Made by a program: the position numbers and the translations under genes. Of a DNA stretch of 51,618 nt, positions 18,179-25,969 are shown in pieces (position 1 is the stretch's first letter; each line of letters starts with the position of its first letter). The notes beneath the pieces were generated by a model that saw only the letters and a program-made list of their open reading frames with translations, did no database searches and was not told the DNA's origin. The DNA is from Thermoprotei archaeon (GTDB lineage Archaea; Thermoproteota; Thermoprotei; Thermofilales; B15-G2). The DNA lies in the NCBI GenBank assembly GCA_003649445.1, contig QMRV01000012.1:1-51618 (forward strand), in the 5' to 3' direction.

Positions 18179-19960
18179 TTAAGCTAACCCTATTTTCTTT
18201 TCAGCATATGAGAAAGCATTTCTTATGATTAGTTCTGCTAGCATTGGAGTATCTATGCTGTAATTGTATTTGACTGTTATCAAGTGATAGGCTTTTAGTT
18301 CAGGATTAAAGACTTGTACCGAAACTGTTGCTTGGGAAATTGTCTTGATATGTGCTATTTCTTTTAGCTTAGCTAATACTTCAGTCAAGCTTCCGCTAAT
18401 TTTTCTTTTCTTCTTATTGATAACTATATTTACGTCAGCTATTGATTCCTTTATCTTTGGTTCGAAGAAGTAATCGTATTCTTCAAGTATTGATTGAAAA
18501 GAGTTTTTTGCAACATATGTTTTTCCTAAATGAGTGTAGAAGTATATAATATCTCCGTTTTTAACTAAGAAAGCCAAGTGCCTTTTTGCTTCAGATAGAG
18601 ACATGTTTAGTGCTTCAGCTATCCACTCTGCAGGAAGAGGACGAGCTTCAAGTAGCTCAATTATTCTAGCTTTAGTACTTTTCTTCACTAGCGCTTCTAG
18701 CGTATGTTCTTCGAGCGGAACATCAACACCGGCTTTTTTAGCGAAGAAAATTGCGTCTACAAAGCTGTCTACGTCAGGAGTCTCGGGTGTAACTATATAT
18801 GTAACGAATTTCAGTTTTTCTCCCGATTTGCGCAGAAGTCTTCCGTGTCTTTGAATGAATCTTAGTGTGCTTACAATATTGGACCATATTATCAGAAGGT
18901 CTGCTGTAGGTAAGTCTATTCCTTCTTCGCCAGCAGACGTAGATACTATAATTTTTGTTTCGGGGTTTTGTGCTTCATAAAGTATTTCCTTCACATCTCT
19001 CTCTCTACGTGACTTTCCACATAGAACAATGTTCCGGTAGCTCCATTTATTAAGTTTTTCTGATATGTAATATGCTAGTGAAACTCTATCGATGAAGATT
19101 ATAGCTTTTTTGAATTCTTCGTGGTCTTCGAGAATTCTTTTCAAAGCTGGGAGCTTGTGTGCTGGCCTTACGTATTTTAGTTTTTCCAGCAGCTTGCCGT
19201 CTAGTAATTTATACATTTTTCCTCTCTTCTGAATGCTTTCTGAGAGAGCAAGGGCTCCGTCTCTAACGAAAAAACGTATAGCTAGCCTAACAGTACTGCG
19301 GTACTTATCTTCTACAGTGCTGTATATTTCTTCTAAGTACTTGAGCACGTCTTTTTCCTGTGAATTGAGTGGTGCCTCGTATACTTCTCCTATCCATTCG
19401 GGAACATATTGCTTAATGCGAGGGTCTTTCCAGCTCCAGAATCTTATGTCTCCTATAGATTTCTCTATCTCTTCTCGTCTGCTAGGAGGTATATAGGCTG
19501 ATAGCCCAAGTCTGTATTCTGCTTTAATTTTGTTGACTAGTTTTGCATAAGCGTCTTGACCTGTAGTATGATGGCATTCATCCACTATAATTGCGTCTAT
19601 TTCCTCAAGATCGCTTTCAGTTAGGTCACTTAAAACTATTTCAGGAGTAGCGACTATGACTCTCGATTTCCACATTTTTCTACGGTAGTTTTTGGGGAAT
19701 CCTCCATGAATAGGCTTAGCATCTATTTTACCTATTCTCCTGTAGTAGCTAGCTATTTGCTCTACTAGATATCGCGTCGGCTCAAGTACTAGAATTCGTT
19801 TCACCTTTTTCTCTTGAAGGAGTCTAATAGCCCACAGAAGTCCAATTAGGGTCTTGCCTGTACCAGTAGGAAGGACGCAGACACATTTCTTCTTTAAATA
19901 AGCGTACTCAAATGCCTCAAGTTGGTAGTCTCTCGGTTTGTGTAGAACTCTATCAGACAT
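18179..19960 (-). CDS. SF2 DNA helicase, XPB/Rad25-like (COG1061), with winged-helix C-terminus
   Basis: 593 aa. Motif I PTGTGKTLIGLLW lies at about 31-43, motif II DECHH, motif IV region KAIIFIDRVSLAYYISEKL, motif V VSTSAGEEGIDLP, motif VI QRHGRLLRK. After the core, ~430-490 forms a winged helix (IIELLEARPLPAEWIAEALN, then EAKRHLAFLVKNGDIIYFY), then a C-terminal domain of unknown type. DECHH rather than DEVH, and the QRHGR motif, differ from classical XPB, so a Hef-like or a separate archaeal helicase group is possible. No Bax1 nuclease partner is adjacent. Likely acts in DNA repair or unwinding. Confidence 0.75.
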   Translation of the reverse strand: MSDRVLHKPRDYQLEAFEYAYLKKKCVCVLPTGTGKTLIGLLWAIRLLQEKKVKRILVLEPTRYLVEQIASYYRRIGKIDAKPIHGGFPKNYRRKMWKSRVIVATPEIVLSDLTESDLEEIDAIIVDECHHTTGQDAYAKLVNKIKAEYRLGLSAYIPPSRREEIEKSIGDIRFWSWKDPRIKQYVPEWIGEVYEAPLNSQEKDVLKYLEEIYSTVEDKYRSTVRLAIRFFVRDGALALSESIQKRGKMYKLLDGKLLEKLKYVRPAHKLPALKRILEDHEEFKKAIIFIDRVSLAYYISEKLNKWSYRNIVLCGKSRRERDVKEILYEAQNPETKIIVSTSAGEEGIDLPTADLLIIWSNIVSTLRFIQRHGRLLRKSGEKLKFVTYIVTPETPDVDSFVDAIFFAKKAGVDVPLEEHTLEALVKKSTKARIIELLEARPLPAEWIAEALNMSLSEAKRHLAFLVKNGDIIYFYTHLGKTYVAKNSFQSILEEYDYFFEPKIKESIADVNIVINKKKRKISGSLTEVLAKLKEIAHIKTISQATVSVQVFNPELKAYHLITVKYNYSIDTPMLAELIIRNAFSYAEKKIGLA

Positions 19961-20000
19961 TCTCTACAGATATGCTATTGGTGTTAATAAAAAAGCTATA

Positions 20001-20879
20001 CTATTTTAAGTAGAGGAAGACTCTACGCATTATCTCTGAATACAGCATAACGGTGTCCTGGTACTTTGTTTCGGGGGGACCTGTATAAATTAAGTGTATT
20101 TCGAGGGGAAGATTTTTATCGTATATTTCTTTAACCATGAATTCTGCAAGTGCGTCGGCGAGTGGTTCTATATCAGGATATCCTCTTCCTAGCGGCACTC
20201 TTTTCTTTAATAGTTTATTGCCTAAGAAAATTCCGGTTATCTGTGAAAATCTTAAGCTAAAGTAGCCTTTACTCAGCCTTAAGGTTTCAGCAAGCACTTT
20301 AAGCCAGAAGTCTTTAGTAGCATGTTTATTGGCTTGTTCAAATTTTCCGTGAGAATGTAGAGCAGTTTTGTACATGAAAACGTTCTCGAGTTGTGGAGAC
20401 ACTGTTACTTTATCACTGCCAATAGTCTCTATTATAGCTCTTATTTCTTCGAAGTTTCCTAGCATCCATGGAGCATACGTTGTTTCGAGAGAGAAGTATA
20501 TTTTATCTTCAAAGTCCTTCATTATTTCTTTAACAGTATTTGCTACAAGCTCTATGTCCCTTTCATCTCTGAAGACTTTTACTCCAATATGCATATTGAA
20601 TATCTCTGCTCCAGCAATAACGGCGTTTTTTACAGCATTTCTCATAGCTTTAATACTTCTCTCCATTACCTCCTTGTTATATGATAAAAGAGAGTAGTAA
20701 GGAGCGTGAGCAGTAATAGTTGTAAAGAACTTCGAGTTTTCCTTGTACTCCCTAAAGTAACCCTCATAGGTTTTTCTCATAAATATTCTTGGAGGAATTT
20801 CGGTAAGCCTAGTGCCTAAAAGTTCTGCTACCCTTAACTTAGATAAGCCGTTGTATGTCCCCCAGTCGAAGATAGGCAT
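20001..20879 (-). CDS. Endonuclease IV-like TIM-barrel protein
   Basis: 292 aa. TAHAPYYSLLSYNKE matches the endonuclease IV HAPY motif (first zinc His), followed by IFNMHIG (second His), SLETTYAP (zinc Glu) and KVTVSPQLEN. Later metal ligands are less typical: HSHGKFEQANKH and LRFSQITG in place of the usual H-x-ND-S-K. It could therefore be an AP endonuclease or a sugar-phosphate isomerase of the same superfamily. It stands alone, 40 bases from the helicase gene on the same strand; a repair role fits that neighbour but is not proven. Confidence 0.7.
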   Translation of the reverse strand: MPIFDWGTYNGLSKLRVAELLGTRLTEIPPRIFMRKTYEGYFREYKENSKFFTTITAHAPYYSLLSYNKEVMERSIKAMRNAVKNAVIAGAEIFNMHIGVKVFRDERDIELVANTVKEIMKDFEDKIYFSLETTYAPWMLGNFEEIRAIIETIGSDKVTVSPQLENVFMYKTALHSHGKFEQANKHATKDFWLKVLAETLRLSKGYFSLRFSQITGIFLGNKLLKKRVPLGRGYPDIEPLADALAEFMVKEIYDKNLPLEIHLIYTGPPETKYQDTVMLYSEIMRRVFLYLK

Positions 20880-21134
20880 ATTTTCACTCCAAATATCTTA
20901 TTGCAGGAATTGAATATATAGGTAGTTTGCAAAACTTTATTTTTACGCTGGAGACGGCAGAGTGCTTAAATAATCATAGCTGTCTTAGGTTTTTGGACAA
21001 TATTCATAATTTTATAAAAATGAAGAACATATCGGGCTATTGAAGCTACAGTCAGATAGGAATCAGTTTAAAAATAAATCTAAGCATATAAAATTATATA
21101 TTACTACAAAATTAAACAAGGAATTGTTTTTAAT
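20880..21134. other. Intergenic AT-rich stretch, nothing firmly identified
   Basis: Apart from AT-rich promoter-like sequence for the endonuclease-IV-like gene (AATATATAGG near 20913), no gene or repeat is supported. A weak C-box-like ATGAAGA at 21019-21025 lacks convincing C' and D partners. The small open frame starting near 21040 overlaps sRNA 3 in antisense and has no coding character. Confidence 0.4.
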
Positions 21135-21193
21135 AGCTCAGTTCATGAATGGTTCATCACCTCGACAGCACTCGGCAAAGTCATCATCAAGCT
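21135..21193 (-). ncRNA. Box C/D guide sRNA candidate 3
   Basis: Minus strand: C box ATGATGA (21181-21187), guide CTTTGCCGAGTG (exactly 12 nt), D' CTGT (21165-21168), C' GTGATGA (21154-21160), guide ACCATTCATGAA (12 nt), D CTGA (21138-21141). The architecture is near perfect. Guide 1 is complementary to CUCGGCAAAG and guide 2 to AUGAAUGGU; both resemble conserved archaeal 23S rRNA stretches (equivalents of E. coli ~1675 and ~1937), which would make this a double 23S guide. A TATA-like CTTTTATAAG lies at about 21209-21218, correctly spaced upstream. Confidence 0.88.
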
Positions 21194-21222
21194 TAAACTG
21201 TCTAAGAACTTATAAAAGTTTT

Positions 21223-21900
21223 TTATCGAGATAGCTTACTTGTAGTACCATGAAAGACTACTAGATCGAAACGAAGCACTACGAGAGGGCCTCTGTAATT
21301 TCTAATGAACTTTACCTTCTTATTAATATTATTTATTAATGATATTGTATTCTTTGATAGTATTTCAACAGTTTTATTAACATCCTTAATATTATTGAAG
21401 AATTTAGCGACTTCAGCCTTGATTATACTGTCTGTAATGAGATTAGTCATACATACTTCTCCAGCTCTAATAATTGATCCTAGAACATATTCTTTTAGTT
21501 CATCTATGAAAGGAAGCTTACTTATTACTTCGTCTACCTCTTTGTCGAAGTTTACGGCTATTTTCTTAAATTCATCTTCATTTACTGTTATTTTAACTCT
21601 AGTTCTCCACTTAAGAATCCACTCGTCGATCCATTCGTCAAATTCTCTTTTAAGCTCTAAGGGTTTTTCTTCTAAGAGCCTTCCTATATAATTATATACG
21701 TCGAGTAAGTCTCCATCTATATTTTTCATTACTTTAATATAGTTCAGGAAGTCTTTCAGAGCAATATCGACAATGAAGTTTTCTTCTCTGTTAGATAACA
21801 CTTGAAATTCTTCTTTTAGTTTATTTGATATCATTCTTCTCAAGACTAGTTCCTCTACTCTTACTAATCTTGGTCTGAATACTACTATGTTATTGTGCAT
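21223..21900 (-). CDS. Uncharacterised protein (225 aa)
   Basis: I do not recognise this protein. It is highly charged and mostly helical (KREFDEWIDEWILKWRTRVK, then a long Lys/Asn-rich stretch), has no membrane segment and only one Cys, and ends with GPLVVLRFDLVVFHG. The ending resembles VVELRFDLDRF near the end of the 139-aa protein encoded just upstream on the same strand, hinting at related C-terminal strands. Start ATG 21898-21900; 91 bases separate it from the upstream gene. Possibly part of the transcript that begins with the pyruvate oxidoreductase genes. Confidence 0.6.
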   Translation of the reverse strand: MHNNIVVFRPRLVRVEELVLRRMISNKLKEEFQVLSNREENFIVDIALKDFLNYIKVMKNIDGDLLDVYNYIGRLLEEKPLELKREFDEWIDEWILKWRTRVKITVNEDEFKKIAVNFDKEVDEVISKLPFIDELKEYVLGSIIRAGEVCMTNLITDSIIKAEVAKFFNNIKDVNKTVEILSKNTISLINNINKKVKFIRNYRGPLVVLRFDLVVFHGTTSKLSR

Positions 21901-21991
21901 AAACCTCCGCTCGCCATTAATATTGGGTCTAAGTTTATTAGTTTTATGGTCGAAAAATATTTAAAAAAGTAGCTAAGGGAAGGTGGAAAAA

Positions 21992-22411
21992 TTATTTAAG
22001 GGGTTTGAGGAATACTATTTTCCCATGAGTTTCTAATATATTGTATATATATGATAGCGGTTCTTCTTCTTTGGATGTGAATCCAGCTATTTTTACTTCT
22101 TTATCGTAGATACTTATAAACCGATCTAAGTCAAATCTTAGTTCAACCACCTTAGGCCATATTATTATTTTGAATGCAGTCTTGTTTTGTATGAGTTTTT
22201 CTGACAATTTCAATAGTACTTTTTTAGTTTTTTCTTTTACTTTTCCTTTACGTTTTCTAATACCTTTTACTTCATTTTTTGATACTTTATACTTTACAAT
22301 TCCTTTTACATCTTTTATTATTGGTGTGTCGTTTTCGTATGCTATTTCTAGGCTTTTACTTTCATTTAATCTTTCTTCTATTTCATTTAAGATATTTGCT
22401 AATTGCTGCAT
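21992..22411 (-). CDS. Uncharacterised protein directly downstream of porB
   Basis: 139 aa, not recognised. N-terminal helix (QQLANILNEIEERLNESKSL), a basic segment (KNEVKGIRKRKGKVKEKTKK), then mixed alpha/beta ending FKIIIWPKVVELRFDLDRF and a short tail. No cysteines or metal motifs. Its ATG follows the porB stop by a single base (TAAAATG), so it is almost certainly co-transcribed and translationally coupled with the pyruvate:ferredoxin oxidoreductase genes. The basic stretch suggests nucleic-acid or acidic-partner binding, but that is only a guess. Confidence 0.6.
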   Translation of the reverse strand: MQQLANILNEIEERLNESKSLEIAYENDTPIIKDVKGIVKYKVSKNEVKGIRKRKGKVKEKTKKVLLKLSEKLIQNKTAFKIIIWPKVVELRFDLDRFISIYDKEVKIAGFTSKEEEPLSYIYNILETHGKIVFLKPLK

Positions 22412-22412
22412 T

Positions 22413-23339
22413 TTACTTTTCTCCAGCTAATTCTAGTAATCTATTCCAGTTTTCTTCTACTACTTTCTTTATTCTTTCTAGTAGCCACTTATTTTCGGGT
22501 AAGAATAAGTGCTTGAATCGACCCTGTTTCTTTAAGTACTCTTCTACTGGCTTTGGCTTCGCTACCTTTATGTTTATCTTATACTGTCCTCTCTCTACTT
22601 CATAGATAGGGAAGAATCTTGTTTCTACAGCTAGTCTAGCTACTTCAATTGTTTCGCTTGGATCGAATCTCCATCCTCTTGGGCATGGAGATATTATGTG
22701 CAGTACTGCTGGTCCATCTACTTCAATAGCTTTTCTTACTTTATTCACTAAGTCTAGAGGATATGCTGGTGAAGCTGTTGCAGCGTACTCTACTCCGTGT
22801 GCTACAGCAATTCCTATTAGATCTTTCTTTCTTTCTAGTTTTCCTGGAACAACCTTGCCTGCAGGACTTGTTGTTGTCCACGCGCCAAGTGGTGTTGCGC
22901 TGGATCTCTGAATGCCTGTGTTCATGTAGGCTTCGTTGTCGTAGCATATGTAGACGAAGTCGTGCTCTCTTTCTAGTGCTCCTGATAGAGCTTGAAGACC
23001 TATATCGAAGGTTCCTCCGTCCCCGCCGAAGACTATTATGTCGGGTTTCTTGACTCCATACTTTTTCTCCATTATTCTAAAAGCTGCTTCTATACCGCTT
23101 GCCACTGAAGCAGCGTTTTCGAAGGCTACGTGAACCCATGGAACTCTCCACGATGTATAGGGGTATATTGTTGTAGCTACTTCTAAACATCCCGTGGCAT
23201 TTACCACTATTGTTGGGCCTCTCGTAGCTTTAAGAGCTAGTCGTGCGATAATTGATGCAGCACAACCTGCGCATAATCTGTGTCCTGGAGCCAGGAGTTC
23301 TTCTCTAGGTAAATCAGCTAATTTCTTAAAGTAGCTCAT
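22413..23339 (-). CDS. porB: Pyruvate:ferredoxin oxidoreductase beta subunit
   Basis: TPP-binding subunit of the four-subunit enzyme that converts pyruvate and CoA to acetyl-CoA, CO2 and reduced ferredoxin. TPP motif: FGGDGGTFDIGLQALSGAL followed by YDNEAYMNTG. The N-terminal LCAGCAASII carries two of the cluster cysteines. IISPCPRGW is also typical. 308 aa is standard. Last of porG-porD-porA-porB; one base separates its coding end from the porA-proximal and downstream genes. Could act on a related 2-oxoacid, but the sequence pattern favours pyruvate. Confidence 0.94.
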   Translation of the reverse strand: MSYFKKLADLPREELLAPGHRLCAGCAASIIARLALKATRGPTIVVNATGCLEVATTIYPYTSWRVPWVHVAFENAASVASGIEAAFRIMEKKYGVKKPDIIVFGGDGGTFDIGLQALSGALEREHDFVYICYDNEAYMNTGIQRSSATPLGAWTTTSPAGKVVPGKLERKKDLIGIAVAHGVEYAATASPAYPLDLVNKVRKAIEVDGPAVLHIISPCPRGWRFDPSETIEVARLAVETRFFPIYEVERGQYKINIKVAKPKPVEEYLKKQGRFKHLFLPENKWLLERIKKVVEENWNRLLELAGEK

Positions 23340-23340
23340 A

Positions 23341-24516
23341 TTATCTCACCCCAACCCATAAGACTTTTTCTAAAACTTTACCTTCTTTAATGTACTTATA
23401 TCCAGTATTGTAAATTTGTTTAATATGTTCAGGAGTTATGTCTCTTCCTCCTAGTCCAGCAATAATGTTGTATGTGAGTGGTTTTTCTGGGAGGTCGTAG
23501 AGAGCTGTACATATGTCTTCAAATAGTGGTCCGCCTATACATCCAGGAGCAGAAGACCTATCTATTACTGCCACTGCTTTCGCGTTTCTTAGTGCCTCTA
23601 CAACGTCTTGTGCCGGGAATGGTCTAAATAGCCTGATGCTCAACACACCTACTTTCTTGCCTTCTTTCCTTAGGCTCCTTGCGACTACTCTTGCTGTACC
23701 AGCAACAGTTCCCATACAAACTAGCACTACATCTGCATCATCTGTCATGAATTTCTTTACTGTTCCGTAAGTTCTTCCAGAGATTTCTCCGTATTTCTTC
23801 CCAACTTCTTTGACTACTGATAAGGCATTTCTCATAGCCTCTTCCTGTTGTCTCTTGAACTCAAAGTAGTAGTCTTGCAATGCCAATGGACCAAATGTTA
23901 TTGGTTTCTCTGGATCCAACTTATATTCAGCTTTACGCGGAGGCAAGAAGTCTGATACTACTTTATTGTCAAGTACTTCTATTCTTTCTAGGCAGTGAGA
24001 TAAAATGAATCCGTCTAGGCTTATTGACGTAGGCAGAAGTACGCGGGAGTCTTCGGCTATCTTGAAGGCCTGTATCGCGTTATCGTAAGCTTCTTGTACA
24101 CTTTCTGAAATTAAGTGAACCCAGCTTGCGTCGCGTAGAGCTACTGTATCGTCGTGACTGCAGTGAATATTGATTGGAGCAGAGAATGCTCTGTTAACTA
24201 TAGCCATGACTATTGGGCATCTCATAGAAGAAGCTATGAATGTTATCTCGAACATTAAAGCTATACCTTGGCTAGCTGAAGCAGTAAAAACTCTAGCTCC
24301 AGCTAGGGAAGCGCCTACACAGCATGATAAGGCTGAGTGCTCGCTCTCGACAGGAACAAAGGCTGCGTCGAGTTCTCCATTAGCTACAAACTCTGAGAGT
24401 CTTTCGACAATTATTGTTTGAGGAGTGATTGGGTAAGCGGCGATTACATCAACATTGCTTTGTTTTACTGCATAGGCTACAGCTTCATTTCCCATTAAAC
24501 CGAGAACCTTACCCAT
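23341..24516 (-). CDS. porA: Pyruvate:ferredoxin oxidoreductase alpha subunit
   Basis: 391 aa. GNEAVAYAVKQSNVDVIAAY, then PITPQTIIVERLSEF, is the classic alpha-subunit start with the pyruvate-site Thr, followed by VESEHSALSCCVGASLAGA and TASASQGIALMFE. The C-terminal transketolase-like domain has VCMGTVAGTARVV and AVIDRSSAPG. Tight spacing (2 bases) to porD and porB indicates one operon. Confidence 0.94.
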   Translation of the reverse strand: MGKVLGLMGNEAVAYAVKQSNVDVIAAYPITPQTIIVERLSEFVANGELDAAFVPVESEHSALSCCVGASLAGARVFTASASQGIALMFEITFIASSMRCPIVMAIVNRAFSAPINIHCSHDDTVALRDASWVHLISESVQEAYDNAIQAFKIAEDSRVLLPTSISLDGFILSHCLERIEVLDNKVVSDFLPPRKAEYKLDPEKPITFGPLALQDYYFEFKRQQEEAMRNALSVVKEVGKKYGEISGRTYGTVKKFMTDDADVVLVCMGTVAGTARVVARSLRKEGKKVGVLSIRLFRPFPAQDVVEALRNAKAVAVIDRSSAPGCIGGPLFEDICTALYDLPEKPLTYNIIAGLGGRDITPEHIKQIYNTGYKYIKEGKVLEKVLWVGVR

Positions 24517-24518
24517 AT

Positions 24519-24797
24519 TTACTCACCTTCAGGAACCATAGTAATTGCCTTACGTGGACAAACTTTAGCGCAAATACCACATCCTTTACAGAAATCGTAG
24601 TTAATGTCTACACTGTTGTCCTCATGTCTTATTATGGCTGGCTCGGGACAGAATGTCCAGCACATTAAGCATTTAATGCACTTACTTTTATCTATAACAG
24701 GTTTCATTGCCCTCCAGTCACCAGTCTTAAAGTTGACACTATTGCCGGGTTCTAGTATCATTCCACCTATCGGAATTTCCTTCCATCCTTTAAGCAT
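24519..24797 (-). CDS. porD: Pyruvate:ferredoxin oxidoreductase delta (ferredoxin-like) subunit
   Basis: 92 aa with two 4Fe-4S motifs: CIKCLMCWTFCPEPAI and CKGCGICAKVCPRKAI, the pattern of the electron-transfer delta subunit. The N-terminal stretch KTGDWRAMKPVIDKSK is diagnostic for PorD. The second gene of the operon, it overlaps porG by 8 bases. It passes electrons from the TPP subunits to external ferredoxin. Confidence 0.95.
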   Translation of the reverse strand: MLKGWKEIPIGGMILEPGNSVNFKTGDWRAMKPVIDKSKCIKCLMCWTFCPEPAIIRHEDNSVDINYDFCKGCGICAKVCPRKAITMVPEGE

Positions 24798-25350
24798 ATT
24801 CTCTCACCTGCTCATAACCTCGTTTAATTACCTCAATATTTTTCTCCAAAATTGTTCCGCTAAATCTTAATTTTGCAGCATCGAGAACAGAATCTATTTT
24901 AACTATTCCTGAAGCCTTTACAGCAGCACCTAGCATTGGCGTGTTATAGAATGGTCTCTTAAAGACTTCCATAGCTATGGTGTATGCGTCGACGACATAT
25001 AGTTTGATTTTCTTTTCGTTGCATTGATTGACAAGAGTTTCTGGAGGTGTTTTAGCATTTACTACAAGCAATCTGTCTTCTTTCAGTCCTTGGAGAATTA
25101 AATCTGTTCTAGTCAGAAGCGTCGGGTCTATTACGACAACCATTTCAGGCTCGTATACACCTGTGTAGAGCTCTATTTTTTCGTCGCTTATTCTAGTAAA
25201 TGCTCTGATCGGCGCACCCATTCGCTCTGGACCGAATTCAGGGAAGTGCTGAGCGTACTTCCCCTCGATTATCGCTGCACGCGCCAGAAGATCGCTTGCA
25301 GTTACGACACCCTGCCCTCCTCTTCCATGCCAGCGAACTTCGTACAACAT
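24790..25350 (-). CDS. porG: Pyruvate:ferredoxin oxidoreductase gamma subunit
   Basis: 186 aa. EVRWHGRGGQGVVTASDLLA is the gamma-subunit hallmark, with HFPEFGPERMGAPIRAFTRI after it and ASGIVKIDSVLDAAKLRF near the end. It is first in the operon; AACTTATATATC at about 25377-25388 on the reverse strand is a good TATA candidate. The gap to the divergent hsp20 gene is 111 bases. Confidence 0.95.
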   Translation of the reverse strand: MLYEVRWHGRGGQGVVTASDLLARAAIIEGKYAQHFPEFGPERMGAPIRAFTRISDEKIELYTGVYEPEMVVVIDPTLLTRTDLILQGLKEDRLLVVNAKTPPETLVNQCNEKKIKLYVVDAYTIAMEVFKRPFYNTPMLGAAVKASGIVKIDSVLDAAKLRFSGTILEKNIEVIKRGYEQVREYA

Positions 25351-25461
25351 TCTCTCAATTAGCAGAAGGTAATTTGATATATAAGTTTTAGTTTCTGCAG
25401 GTTAATATGCTTCTAAGCAGAGGGAAGAGTAAAAATATCAGTAAGAGTATTTTAAAGCTGT
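25351..25461. promoter_or_regulatory. Divergent promoter region between porG and hsp20
   Basis: The 111-base gap has a TATA-like TTGATATATAAG at 25372-25383 (porG side) and AGAGTATTTTAAAG at 25444-25457 just before the hsp20 ATG. CTGCAGGTTAATATGCTTCT with the later AAGCAGAG forms a short imperfect inverted repeat near 25396-25421 that could bind a regulator. No heat-shock operator can be named from sequence. Confidence 0.35.
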
Positions 25462-25902
25462 ATGGAAATAAGCGAGAAGTTCCCTCTAAAAATGATTTTA
25501 GAGCTACATAAAGAGATAGAGAAGGCTTTTAGGGACCTATGGTCATCACTGCCCACTATGGAGTTAAAAGATCTGAGTTATGATCCTCCAGCAGATGTAG
25601 AGGACTTAGGAGAGAAGTATGTTGTAAAAATAGATTTACCTGGGTTTAAAAAACAGGAAATAAAAATTAAAGTAGGTGAAGACTATATACAAATAAGAGC
25701 TGAAAAAGGAGAAGAATTAGAAGAAGTCGGTAAAAAATATATTATTAGACAGAGAGTTTACAAAAAAGCTGTTAAAGAACTAAAGCTTCCCGAGAAAATA
25801 AAACCTAATCCTCGCGAAATTCAGGTGAAATACGAAAACGGCGTTCTAGAGATAATTGTCCCAAAAGCAGGTTTTGCCAAAGAAGTAGAGATTTTGCCGT
25901 AA
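25462..25902 (+). CDS. Small heat shock protein, Hsp20/alpha-crystallin family
   Basis: 146 aa chaperone that holds unfolding proteins. The alpha-crystallin domain spans ~50-140: DVEDLGEKYVVKIDLPGFKK, KVGEDYIQIRAEK, LPEKIKPNPREIQVKYENGV, LEIIVPK. The N-terminal arm (FPLKMILELHKEIEKAFRDL) is a helix, as in archaeal Hsp20s. A C-terminal I-x-I motif is replaced by VEILP. Single gene, start ATG 25462 immediately after an AT-rich promoter, so probably leaderless. Confidence 0.93.
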   Translation: MEISEKFPLKMILELHKEIEKAFRDLWSSLPTMELKDLSYDPPADVEDLGEKYVVKIDLPGFKKQEIKIKVGEDYIQIRAEKGEELEEVGKKYIIRQRVYKKAVKELKLPEKIKPNPREIQVKYENGVLEIIVPKAGFAKEVEILP

Positions 25903-25969
25903 GAACAGCCACATAAATATTTAAGTATTCTTCTCGAATTTTTAGGAACACTATCCAAAGGTGAGTCTC

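Noticed and set aside
21010..21060. Possible eighth C/D sRNA on the plus strand (ATGAAGA)
   Set aside because: No acceptable C' box and no D box at the right distance.
21040..21234. 64-aa forward open frame
   Set aside because: Antisense to sRNA 3, low-complexity Ser/Lys composition, no recognisable domain.
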